Assembly: GCA_050260775.1 (NCBI GenBank)
Contig: JBLNCP010000029.1
Coordinates: 1-64,000 of the forward strand
Length of the DNA: 64,000 bases
Direction: 5' to 3'
Origin: CALABS01 sp050260775
GTDB taxonomy: Bacteria; Pseudomonadota; Alphaproteobacteria; Rhodospirillales; Magnetospirillaceae
Under the pieces are notes generated by a model. It saw nothing but the letters and a program-made list of their open reading frames with translations. It was not told the origin of the DNA and ran no database searches. The translations under genes were made by a program, and so were the position numbers. Of the stretch, positions 44,762 through 51,738 are shown in pieces. Positions within the stretch are counted from its first letter, which is position 1, and every line of letters starts with the position of its first letter.

Positions 44762-44887
44762 GACGACCAAGGGGAGGAGGATCTCGTCCGGTGCCGTCCG
44801 ACGGCTGTCGGCGGCATGCGATCCCTCGCGGCGCTCGGGATGACAGGTTAGGCTCGGGATGACAGGTTGGGCTCGGGATGACAGTTG
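44762..44887. repeat. GTCATCC/GGATGACA element with a 19-base tandem repeat
   Basis: The stretch begins with GTCATCCCGA, continues with an internal GGATCTCGTCC and ends in about 2.8 copies of a 19-base unit (GCTCGGGATGACAGGTT with two spacers) starting at 44833, 44852 and 44871. It is the same dispersed family as at 15.7 and 48.7 kb. Confidence 0.8.
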
Positions 44888-44920
44888 GGATTGCCGGCGC
44901 GCCTGAGGTAGACTCCCCCC

Positions 44921-45223
44921 ATGTTCGGGCTTCTCAAATCCCTGTTTCTCGACGAGAAGGCGCGCAAGGCGCTGGACAAGCGCGCGGCCGCGGCCAAGGC
45001 GCCGCCGGTTTCCGAGCGGCAGCGGGCGATCGCCAAGGCGCAGGCCCAGGCCAAGGGGGTGATGACGCCGGAGCGGGCCGAACTGCTCAGGAACGCCATG
45101 GCGGTGCACAAGGCCAAGCGCAGGATCCTCGACGATCTGTCGGACGAGGACCGCGCCAAGCTGGTGGCGCTGGCCATCACCTCGCTGATGAACGAGGGCC
45201 GCGAGCCCGACAAGGGGCGCTGA
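44921..45223 (+). CDS. Small conserved protein, paralogue A
   Basis: The 100-residue protein begins with an amphipathic helix (FGLLKSLFLDEKARKALDKRA), followed by an Ala/Lys/Gln-rich stretch and a conserved end (MAVHKAKRRILDDLSDEDRAKLVALAI). Soluble and helical, with no known family evident. The next gene encodes a protein with the same layout, and its start ATG overlaps this gene's TGA. It probably arose with it by tandem duplication. Confidence 0.7.
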   Translation: MFGLLKSLFLDEKARKALDKRAAAAKAPPVSERQRAIAKAQAQAKGVMTPERAELLRNAMAVHKAKRRILDDLSDEDRAKLVALAITSLMNEGREPDKGR

Positions 45224-45534
45224 TGCTGCGCGCCCTGCTGAAATTCCTGTTCCTCGACAAGCAGGCCCGCCGGTCGCTGGAGCCCCGGGCGGCCCCGGCC
45301 CGCCGCGCGCGCCCGACCGAGCGCCGGCCCGAGCCGCCGCCCGAGCGCACCCCGGCGCAGGCGCTGGCCGAGGCGGAGGAGCGCATGGTGCGCCTGCCGC
45401 CGGAAAAGGCCCAGTTGGTGCGGGCGGCGCTGCTGGTCCAGCGGGCCCGCCAGTCGGTGCTCGCCGACCTGACCGACGAGGAGCGCGACCGCTTGGCGGA
45501 ACTGGCCCGCACCACCCTGACCGGCTCGAAATAG
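45223..45534 (+). CDS. Small conserved protein, paralogue B
   Basis: The 103-residue protein mirrors its upstream neighbour: LRALLKFLFLDKQARRSLEPRA at the N-terminus and LLVQRARQSVLADLTDEERDRLAELA near the end. The middle is a Pro/Arg-rich linker (PERRPEPPPERTP). It starts on the last base of the preceding stop (TGATG), then the meaB gene follows 16 bases later, so all three may be one operon. Confidence 0.7.
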   Translation: MLRALLKFLFLDKQARRSLEPRAAPARRARPTERRPEPPPERTPAQALAEAEERMVRLPPEKAQLVRAALLVQRARQSVLADLTDEERDRLAELARTTLTGSK

Positions 45535-45550
45535 GCCTCGAAATAGGATC

Positions 45551-46546
45551 GTGACCTTGACGCAAGACCCGCAAACCCTGGCCAAGGGCGTGCTCTCCGG
45601 CGACCGCCGCTCGTTGGCGCGCGCCATCACCCTGATCGAATCCACCCGTCCCGACCACCGCGAGGCGGCCGAGGCGTTGCTGCACGACTTGCTGCCGCAT
45701 ACCGGCAACAGCGTCCGCGTCGGCATCACCGGCGTGCCGGGCGCCGGCAAATCCACCTTCATCGAGGCGTTCGGGCTGCACGTGGTCGACCGGGGCCACC
45801 GCCTCGCCGTGCTGGCGGTCGATCCGTCGAGCCCGCGCTCGGGCGGCTCAATCCTCGGCGACAAGACGCGCATGGAGGAATTGTCCCGCGACGTGCGCGC
45901 CTTCATCCGCCCCAGCCCGTCGGGCTGCACGCTGGGCGGTGTGGCGCGGCGCACGCGCGAGGCCATGCTGGTGTGCGAGGCGGCCGGCTTCGACGTGATC
46001 GTGATCGAGACCGTGGGCGTCGGCCAGAGCGAGACCGCGGTGGCCGACATGGTCGACATGTTCCTGCTGGTGCTGGTGCCGGGCGGTGGCGACGAGCTGC
46101 AGGGAATCAAGAAGGGCATCGTCGAGCTGGCGGACGCCATCGTCGTCAACAAGGCCGACGGCGACCTGGCCGTCGCCGCCCAGCGGGCGGCACGCGACTA
46201 CAAGAATGCGCTGCACCTGCTGACCCCGGCCAGCGCCGCCTGGACGGTGCCGGTGCTGACCTGCTCGGCACTGGAGCGGGCCGGCGTCGGCGACGTGTGG
46301 GAGACGGTCAACCGCTACAAGGACGCCATGGCCGCCGCCGGGCTGTTCGGGCGCCGCCGGTCCGAGCAGGCCCATGCCTGGATGTGGAACGAGGTGTCCG
46401 AGACCCTGCTGGCCGCCCTGCGCGAGGATGCCCGCGTCGGCCTGCTGCTGCCCGAGATGGAGCATCGCGTGGCCGCCGGCGAGCTGGCCCCGGCCGCGGC
46501 GGCGCGGGCCCTGGTCGGCGCCTTCCGCGACCGCTTCAGCGGATGA
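45551..46546 (+). CDS. meaB: MeaB/ArgK GTPase, methylmalonyl-CoA mutase chaperone
   Basis: The 331-residue G3E-type GTPase has Walker A GITGVPGAGKST at 58-69, the switch region IETVGVGQSE and the base-recognition VVNKADGD. MeaB protects and reloads the B12 mutase, encoded at 38403-40553. The start is GTG. The C-terminal tail is the usual dimer helix. Family fit is unambiguous. Confidence 0.94.
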   Translation: MTLTQDPQTLAKGVLSGDRRSLARAITLIESTRPDHREAAEALLHDLLPHTGNSVRVGITGVPGAGKSTFIEAFGLHVVDRGHRLAVLAVDPSSPRSGGSILGDKTRMEELSRDVRAFIRPSPSGCTLGGVARRTREAMLVCEAAGFDVIVIETVGVGQSETAVADMVDMFLLVLVPGGGDELQGIKKGIVELADAIVVNKADGDLAVAAQRAARDYKNALHLLTPASAAWTVPVLTCSALERAGVGDVWETVNRYKDAMAAAGLFGRRRSEQAHAWMWNEVSETLLAALREDARVGLLLPEMEHRVAAGELAPAAAARALVGAFRDRFSG

Positions 46547-46649
46547 TGCGGGTGTTGGCCCTATACGATTGCCACTGTCGATTTGCGGTCGGGAGGCTGG
46601 CAGGATATCCTCTGGACACCATCCCAGATCCCATCCCAGGTACCCCCCA

Positions 46650-47213
46650 ATGACCCAAGCCACGCTGAACGACATCCTTGTCCTCAAGAAGGAGCTCGTC
46701 GGGCTGTTCGGCCATCTCCAGAAGATCCGCAAGGAGCTGGCGGCCCTGAACACTCCCGGCGCCGAGGACCATTTCGGCAGCATGTCCGAGCAGCTGGACG
46801 CGATCGTCGCCGCGACCGAGGGTGCGACCAACACCATCATGGAAAGCGTCGAGGGCATCGACAACCTGATGACCGAGGCCCGCGGCCTGACCCAGGATCC
46901 CAAGCTGACCACCATCTTCGATTCGGTCACCGACAAGGTGAACGGCGTGTTCGAGGCCTGCTCGTTTCAGGACATCACCGGCCAGCGCGTCACCAAGGTG
47001 GTCAACACCCTGAAATTCGTGGAAGAGCGCATCAACGCGATCATCTTCACCTGGGGCAGGGACGAGCTGACCAAGGTCGTCGTCGAGATCAAGGAGGAGC
47101 AGGATCCCGACAAGAAGCTGCTCCACGGCCCGCAGCTGCCCGGCCAGGGCGTGTCGCAGGAAGACGTCGACAAGATGCTGGCCCAGACCGAGATCGATAA
47201 GTTGTTCGGATAA
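46650..47213 (+). CDS. cheZ: CheZ-like chemotaxis phosphatase
   Basis: The 187-residue helical protein contains FQDITGQRV with Asp108 and Gln112, matching the catalytic pair of CheZ, and a C-terminal tail SQEDVDKMLAQTEIDKLFG resembling the CheY-binding peptide of CheZ. It would dephosphorylate CheY. It is separate from the che operon on the other strand. Several CheZ-poor alphaproteobacteria lack this gene, so its presence suggests motor control by direct CheY-P hydrolysis. Confidence 0.82.
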   Translation: MTQATLNDILVLKKELVGLFGHLQKIRKELAALNTPGAEDHFGSMSEQLDAIVAATEGATNTIMESVEGIDNLMTEARGLTQDPKLTTIFDSVTDKVNGVFEACSFQDITGQRVTKVVNTLKFVEERINAIIFTWGRDELTKVVVEIKEEQDPDKKLLHGPQLPGQGVSQEDVDKMLAQTEIDKLFG

Positions 47214-47347
47214 GCCCTCAGGCGCCGGGCGGGCGCGTCCGCGCCCTTGGCTCACGCTCCGCTTGCGCTGCGCGGGCCCTCAACGGGCCAGTCGCGCGGA
47301 CGACCGCGCTCCGATTGCCCGAGTCCACACGCCGTACGATTCAATCC

Positions 47348-47376
47348 TTGACTAGAGGGCGTGCGGCCCTTAAAAA
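47348..47376 (+). promoter_or_regulatory. Promoter of rpmB
   Basis: TTGACT (47348-47353) and TAAAAA (47371-47376) are 17 bases apart, a canonical housekeeping promoter, with transcription expected to begin near 47383 and the ATG at 47464. It is the best promoter in the window. Confidence 0.8.
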
Positions 47377-47463
47377 CGCGGCTTCCCCGGGCCGCCGTGC
47401 CCGAACCAGAATTTTGACCGCGCGCAAATTTCGCGCCGCCGAGAAGAGACGAGAGAGGAAATC

Positions 47464-47766
47464 ATGGCCCGTCGCTGCGCCATCACCGGCAAGGGTGTTC
47501 TCACCGGGAACAACGTCAGCCACGCCAACAACAAGTCCCGCCGCCGTTTCCTGCCGAACCTGCAGGAGACCTCGGTTCTGTCGGACGCGCTCGGCCAGAT
47601 GGTCCGCATCAAGGTCTCGACCCGCGGTCTGAAGACCATCGAGCACAACGGTGGCCTCGACGCCTTCCTGCTGTCGACCTCCGACACCAAGCTGCCCCTC
47701 GAGGCCCGTCGCATCAAGCGCCGCGTCGAGAAGGCGGTGGCCTCCAAGCAGGCCGCTTCGGCGTAA
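47464..47766 (+). CDS. rpmB: Large-subunit ribosomal protein L28
   Basis: The 100-residue protein matches alphaproteobacterial L28: MARRCAITGKGVLTGNNVSHANNK followed by KRRFLPNLQ-type sequence and RVSTRGLKTIEHNGGLD. Length agrees with the longer alphaproteobacterial form. GAGAGAGGAAATC precedes the ATG, and a terminator follows. Confidence 0.97.
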   Translation: MARRCAITGKGVLTGNNVSHANNKSRRRFLPNLQETSVLSDALGQMVRIKVSTRGLKTIEHNGGLDAFLLSTSDTKLPLEARRIKRRVEKAVASKQAASA

Positions 47767-47787
47767 GCTCGAAGGCACGCTCTTCGC

Positions 47788-47819
47788 AAAAGGGCCCGCG
47801 GGTAACCGCGGGCCCTTTT
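47788..47819 (+). terminator. Intrinsic terminator after rpmB
   Basis: Arms AAAAGGGCCCGCGG / CCGCGGGCCCTTTT with a four-base loop; the T run is part of the arm. Confidence 0.92.
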
Positions 47820-47878
47820 CGCGTCTGGGGTGAGGCTCCATCTTGGCAGGCAGCATCGTCCTGCAAGGGAGGCCTGCC

Positions 47879-48652
47879 ATGCCCGTTTCCGACCCCGGCC
47901 GCCGCGCCGTGCTCGCCGGTCTCGCCGGCCTGCCGCTGTCGGTCGTCCTGGCCGACCCGCTGCTGGCCCAGGCCGTCGCCGAGAAGACCGAAACCGTGAC
48001 CATCGACACCATCGGCGGCCGCTCGGTCACCGGCGCCCTGGCCAAGCCGGACCGCCGGCCGGCGCCGGCCGTGGTGCTGGTGCACGAATGGTGGGGCCTC
48101 AACGACCAGATCAAGACCATGGCGGTCGAGTTCGCGCGGCAGGGCTATCTGGCACTGGCGGTGGATCTGTTCCAGGGGCGGGTGACCACCGATCCCGACG
48201 TGGCCAAGCAGCTCACCCAGGCCGTCAAGCCCGACGAGGCGGACGACACCCTGGCCTCGTGGCTGGCCTGGGCCAAGAACCATCAGGACTCATCGCGCAA
48301 GACGGCGACCTGCGGATGGTGCTTCGGGGGCGGCTGGTCGCTCAACGCCTCGGTCGCCACGCCGGTCGACGCCACAATCGTCTATTACGGCCGCGTCGAC
48401 CTGCCGGTGGAGAAGCTGAAGCGTCTCAAGGGGCCGGTGCTCGGCCATTTCGGACGCCAGGACCAGTTCATCACCCCGGCGGTGGTCGAGACATTCGAGG
48501 CCAACATGAAGGCGGCGGGCAAGCCCTATACGGCGTTCTGGTACGATGCGCCGCACGCCTTCGCCAACCCCACCGGCGCCAACTACCATCGCGAGGATGC
48601 GCAATTGGCGTGGAAGCGGACGCTCGATTTCCTGAAGAAGGAGTTGGTTTAG
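47879..48652 (+). CDS. Dienelactone hydrolase-family protein, exported
   Basis: The 257-residue protein starts with an arginine pair and hydrophobic stretch (GRRAVLAGLAGLPLSVVLADPLLAQA), a likely Tat or Sec signal. The hydrolase fold has HEWWGLN with Glu70, the nucleophile Cys148 in GWCFGGG, an acid in GRQDQF and His in DAPHAF. Carboxymethylenebutenolidase relatives with cysteine nucleophile act on lactones or esters; the substrate here is not known. ATG at 47879 has CAAGGGAGG before it. Confidence 0.85.
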   Translation: MPVSDPGRRAVLAGLAGLPLSVVLADPLLAQAVAEKTETVTIDTIGGRSVTGALAKPDRRPAPAVVLVHEWWGLNDQIKTMAVEFARQGYLALAVDLFQGRVTTDPDVAKQLTQAVKPDEADDTLASWLAWAKNHQDSSRKTATCGWCFGGGWSLNASVATPVDATIVYYGRVDLPVEKLKRLKGPVLGHFGRQDQFITPAVVETFEANMKAAGKPYTAFWYDAPHAFANPTGANYHREDAQLAWKRTLDFLKKELV

Positions 48653-48662
48653 GGCTTCCACT

Positions 48663-48756
48663 GTCATCCTGAGGAGCTATGCGACGAAGGATCTCGTCGG
48701 GCTCCGGCAGGCTCGCCGGGCGCGACCCGAGATCCTTCGCTACGCTCAGGATGACA
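48663..48756. repeat. Dispersed GTCATCCTGAG ... CTCAGGATGAC inverted element
   Basis: Eleven-base perfect outer arms at 48663-48673 and 48745-48755 enclose an inner GGATCTCGTCGG and GAGATCCTTCGC pair. It separates the hydrolase gene from cheR on the other strand. Confidence 0.85.
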
Positions 48757-48770
48757 CGTGGGAGGGCGTG

Positions 48771-49625
48771 TTACCGCGCCCCGAAGGCCGGGGCGGCCGG
48801 CAGCGGCGAGCCCGCGCCGCGGGTGGTGGCGTAGATGCCCCGCTGGTCGGGCACCGGCTTGAACTTGTCCGAGATGCCGAGCACCGTCTCGGCGCCCCCC
48901 AGGTAGAGGAACCCGTCGTCGGGCATCACGCGGCTGACGTTGTCGAGCACGCGGGTCTTGGTCGGCTGGTCGAAATAGATCAGCACGTTGCGGCAGAACA
49001 CCACGTCGAACTGGCCGAGCGGCTTGAGGTCGTGCAGCAGGTTGTACTCGCGGAACTGCACCATCGCCCGGATCGCCGGGTCGATCTGCCACATCTCATT
49101 GGTCTTCTTGAAGTACTTGACCAGGTACTGGATCGGCAGGCCGCGCTGGACCTCGAACTGGGAATAGAGGCCGGCCTTGGCCTTCTCCAGCATCTCGTTG
49201 GAGATGTCGGTGCCGACGATCTCGATCTTCCAGCCGGCCAGGCGGGCGCCTTCCTCCTTGAGGATCATCGCCAGCGAATAGGCCTCCTGGCCCGACGAAC
49301 AGGCCGCCGACCAGATGCGGAAGGTCTTGCGGCTGGAGCGGCAGGCCAGCATGGCCGGCAGGACGATGTCCTTGAACTGGTCGAACGGCTTGATGTCGCG
49401 GAAGAAGAACGACTCGTTGGTCGTCATCGCCTCGGTGACTTCGCGCAGCAGGTCTTCCCCCGCCGTGCGCATCGAGGCGACCAGGTCCTCCAGCCCCTTG
49501 AGGCCGCGCTTGCGCGCCACCGGGGTCAGCCGGCTCTCCAGCAGGTAGGCCTTGTCGCGGGTGATGACCAGGCCCGAGCGGTCCTTGAGCAGCTTGGCGA
49601 TGAAGTCGAAGTCTTCCGGCCGCAT
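48771..49625 (-). CDS. cheR: Chemotaxis methyltransferase CheR
   Basis: The 284-residue methyltransferase has the CheR N-terminal domain (FDFIAKLLKDRSGLVI) and the SAM core with IWSAACSSGQEAYSLAM and IVGTDISNEMLEKAKAG. It methylates glutamates of chemoreceptors. It is last in the operon after cheB, two bases away. The C-terminal YLGGAETVLG is the usual end of the SAM domain. Confidence 0.95.
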   Translation of the reverse strand: MRPEDFDFIAKLLKDRSGLVITRDKAYLLESRLTPVARKRGLKGLEDLVASMRTAGEDLLREVTEAMTTNESFFFRDIKPFDQFKDIVLPAMLACRSSRKTFRIWSAACSSGQEAYSLAMILKEEGARLAGWKIEIVGTDISNEMLEKAKAGLYSQFEVQRGLPIQYLVKYFKKTNEMWQIDPAIRAMVQFREYNLLHDLKPLGQFDVVFCRNVLIYFDQPTKTRVLDNVSRVMPDDGFLYLGGAETVLGISDKFKPVPDQRGIYATTRGAGSPLPAAPAFGAR

Positions 49626-49627
49626 GG

Positions 49628-50788
49628 TCAGCGCCTCGCCGCCAGCTTCATGATCCAGGGCGCGACCTCGTTCAGCGGCAGGATCGCGGAGCAGATCCCC
49701 GCCTGGGCCGCCGCTCCGGGCATGCCCCAGACCACGCTGGACGCCTCGTCCTGGGCGATGACGGTGCCGCCGTTGCCCACCACCACCTGACCGCCCTTCG
49801 ACCCGTCGGCGCCCATGCCGGTGAGGATGCAGGCCAGCACCCGGCGGCCATAGGCGGCGGAGATGCTGCGCAGCATGGGGTCGACGGCGGGGCGGCAGAA
49901 ATTCTCGGGCGCGTCCTTGGTCAGGCGGATGACCTTGTCGGCCCCCTTGCTCTCCACCAGCATGTGGAAGTCGCCCGGCGCGATGTAGACGCGGCCGCCC
50001 TTGACCACTTCGCCGTCCTGGCCCTCACGCGCTTCCCAGCCGGAGACCCGGCTGATGTGCTCGGCCAGGATGGTGGTGAAGGTGGCGGGCATGTGCTGGG
50101 TGATGAGGATGGGCTGGCGCACGGTGCCGGCGCGCATGGTGCCCAGCACGTTGAACAGCGCCTGCGGGCCGCCGGTGGACGAACCGATCGCGATGACGTC
50201 GGGCGGCTCGGGCGTGTGGGTGCGCAGCACCGGCGGCTGGGCGGGGTGGAGCAGCGACGGCCGCGGCGCGACCGGGGCGGCCGGCCGCGCTACCGGCTGG
50301 GTGGTGGCGGTGCCGGGGCGTGCCTTGCGATTGGGGTCGCGGCGCCGGGCGGCGCCGAGGGCGCGGACCTTGCCGAGCAGCTCGGTCTTGAAGTCCATCC
50401 CGCCGGCGAGGTCGCGGGTCGAGCTGGGCTTCGGGATGTAGTCGGCGGCCCCCATTTCCAGGGCGCGCATGGAGATGTCGGCGCCTTTGAGGGTCAGGGT
50501 CGACTGCATGATGATGCGGACGCTGGGATCGGCCTGCAGCAGCTTGGGCAGGGCGGTCATGCCGTCCATGATCGGCATCTCGATATCGAGCAGGATGACG
50601 TCGATCTCGTGGCGCTCCAGTGCGGAGAGCGCCATCTGGCCGTTGCCGACCGAGGCTACCACCGCGATGGCGGCATCTTCCTCGAGAATGCGGGTCACCA
50701 GCCCCCGGACGACCGCCGAATCATCCACGATCATGACGCGGACCTGCTCGGAGGCGCAATTGGCGGGGGCGGCGGGATCAAGGGCCAT
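49628..50788 (-). CDS. cheB: Chemotaxis methylesterase CheB
   Basis: The 386-residue protein has an N-terminal receiver domain (MIVDDSAVVRG, phospho-acceptor in LLDIEMPIMDG), a Pro-rich linker (about 165-200) and a C-terminal methylesterase with Ser in GSSTGGPQ, His in TQHMPA and Asp in GMGADGSKGG, the catalytic triad. It removes methyl groups from receptors. Phosphorylation by CheA is expected to activate it. Confidence 0.96.
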   Translation of the reverse strand: MALDPAAPANCASEQVRVMIVDDSAVVRGLVTRILEEDAAIAVVASVGNGQMALSALERHEIDVILLDIEMPIMDGMTALPKLLQADPSVRIIMQSTLTLKGADISMRALEMGAADYIPKPSSTRDLAGGMDFKTELLGKVRALGAARRRDPNRKARPGTATTQPVARPAAPVAPRPSLLHPAQPPVLRTHTPEPPDVIAIGSSTGGPQALFNVLGTMRAGTVRQPILITQHMPATFTTILAEHISRVSGWEAREGQDGEVVKGGRVYIAPGDFHMLVESKGADKVIRLTKDAPENFCRPAVDPMLRSISAAYGRRVLACILTGMGADGSKGGQVVVGNGGTVIAQDEASSVVWGMPGAAAQAGICSAILPLNEVAPWIMKLAARR

Positions 50789-50823
50789 GGAGGCGGAATC
50801 CTAAGGGGAGAAGAACGCCGATT

Positions 50824-51189
50824 TTACAGAAGCCCGACCTGCGAAAATTTGGCCTGCAGGATCTCGCTGTCGAAGGGCTTCATGATGTATTCGTTGGCCC
50901 CGGCGGTGATCGCTTCCTGAATGTGCTCGATGTCGTTCTCGGTGGTGCAGAAGACCACCACCGGCTTGTCGCCGCCCGGAAGCTTGCGCAGCTCGCGCAG
51001 GAACTCGATGCCGTTCATCACCGGCATGTTCCAGTCGAGCAGGACCGCATCCGGGAGCTGCTGCTTGCAATAGTTCAAGGCCTGTTGGCCATCCTCGGCC
51101 TCGGCGGTCGTGAACGACAGCTCTTGAAGGATCTTCCTCGCCACCATGCGGATGACCTTCGAGTCATCGACGATCAGACACGACCTCAT
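50824..51189 (-). CDS. cheY: CheY-like single-domain response regulator
   Basis: The 121-residue receiver has the acidic pocket CLIVDDS, the phospho-acceptor Asp52 in LLDWNMPVMNG, Thr in FCTTEN and Lys in IMKPFD. No output domain is present, as expected for CheY acting on the flagellar motor. It is downstream of cheW and 35 bases upstream of cheB. Confidence 0.95.
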   Translation of the reverse strand: MRSCLIVDDSKVIRMVARKILQELSFTTAEAEDGQQALNYCKQQLPDAVLLDWNMPVMNGIEFLRELRKLPGGDKPVVVFCTTENDIEHIQEAITAGANEYIMKPFDSEILQAKFSQVGLL

Positions 51190-51255
51190 GTCCCTGCTTG
51201 CCTCCCAATCGTGCCGCTTCCGGCGGCATCTCGTTTCCGCCTCGGTATGGCTATA

Positions 51256-51738
51256 CTATTCGCTCTTGGTGAAATCCAGAAGCTTCCCGACATCGAGGAC
51301 CACGAGGAGTTTGTCGTCGAGGCGGTAAATTCCGGCCGAGAACTCGCGCCACATGGGATCGAGCGTCGGCGGATTGCGTTCGAACTTCGCCTCGGGCAGC
51401 GAAAGAACTTCGCCGACCTGGTCGACCATCAGGGAATAGAGCTCGCCGCCCATGTCGACGACGACGCTCATGCCCTTGTTCTCTTCCGAGCGCTGCCTGA
51501 GGCCGAGCCGCAGGCGCACGTCGATGGCGGTGACGATGCGGCCGCGCAGGTTCAGGCTGCCGGCGACCTCGCGCGGGGCCAGCGGGATGCGGGTGATCTT
51601 CTGGGGACCCAGCACGTCCTGGACCGTGAGCACCGGGATGCCGAACAGCTGGCCCTCGATGAACATGGTCACATAATCCCGGGTCTCCGGGGCGGCCAGG
51701 TCGGTGGACTGGCGCTTGGCGGGAACGATCTGATTCAT
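51256..51738 (-). CDS. cheW: Chemotaxis coupling protein CheW
   Basis: The 160-residue protein has the CheW fold (YVTMFIEGQLFGIPVLTVQDVLG; LNLRGRIVTAIDVRLRLG) that bridges receptors and CheA. Its ATG overlaps the cheA stop by four bases. The N-terminus has a short polar lead of about 17 residues. Confidence 0.95.
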   Translation of the reverse strand: MNQIVPAKRQSTDLAAPETRDYVTMFIEGQLFGIPVLTVQDVLGPQKITRIPLAPREVAGSLNLRGRIVTAIDVRLRLGLRQRSEENKGMSVVVDMGGELYSLMVDQVGEVLSLPEAKFERNPPTLDPMWREFSAGIYRLDDKLLVVLDVGKLLDFTKSE

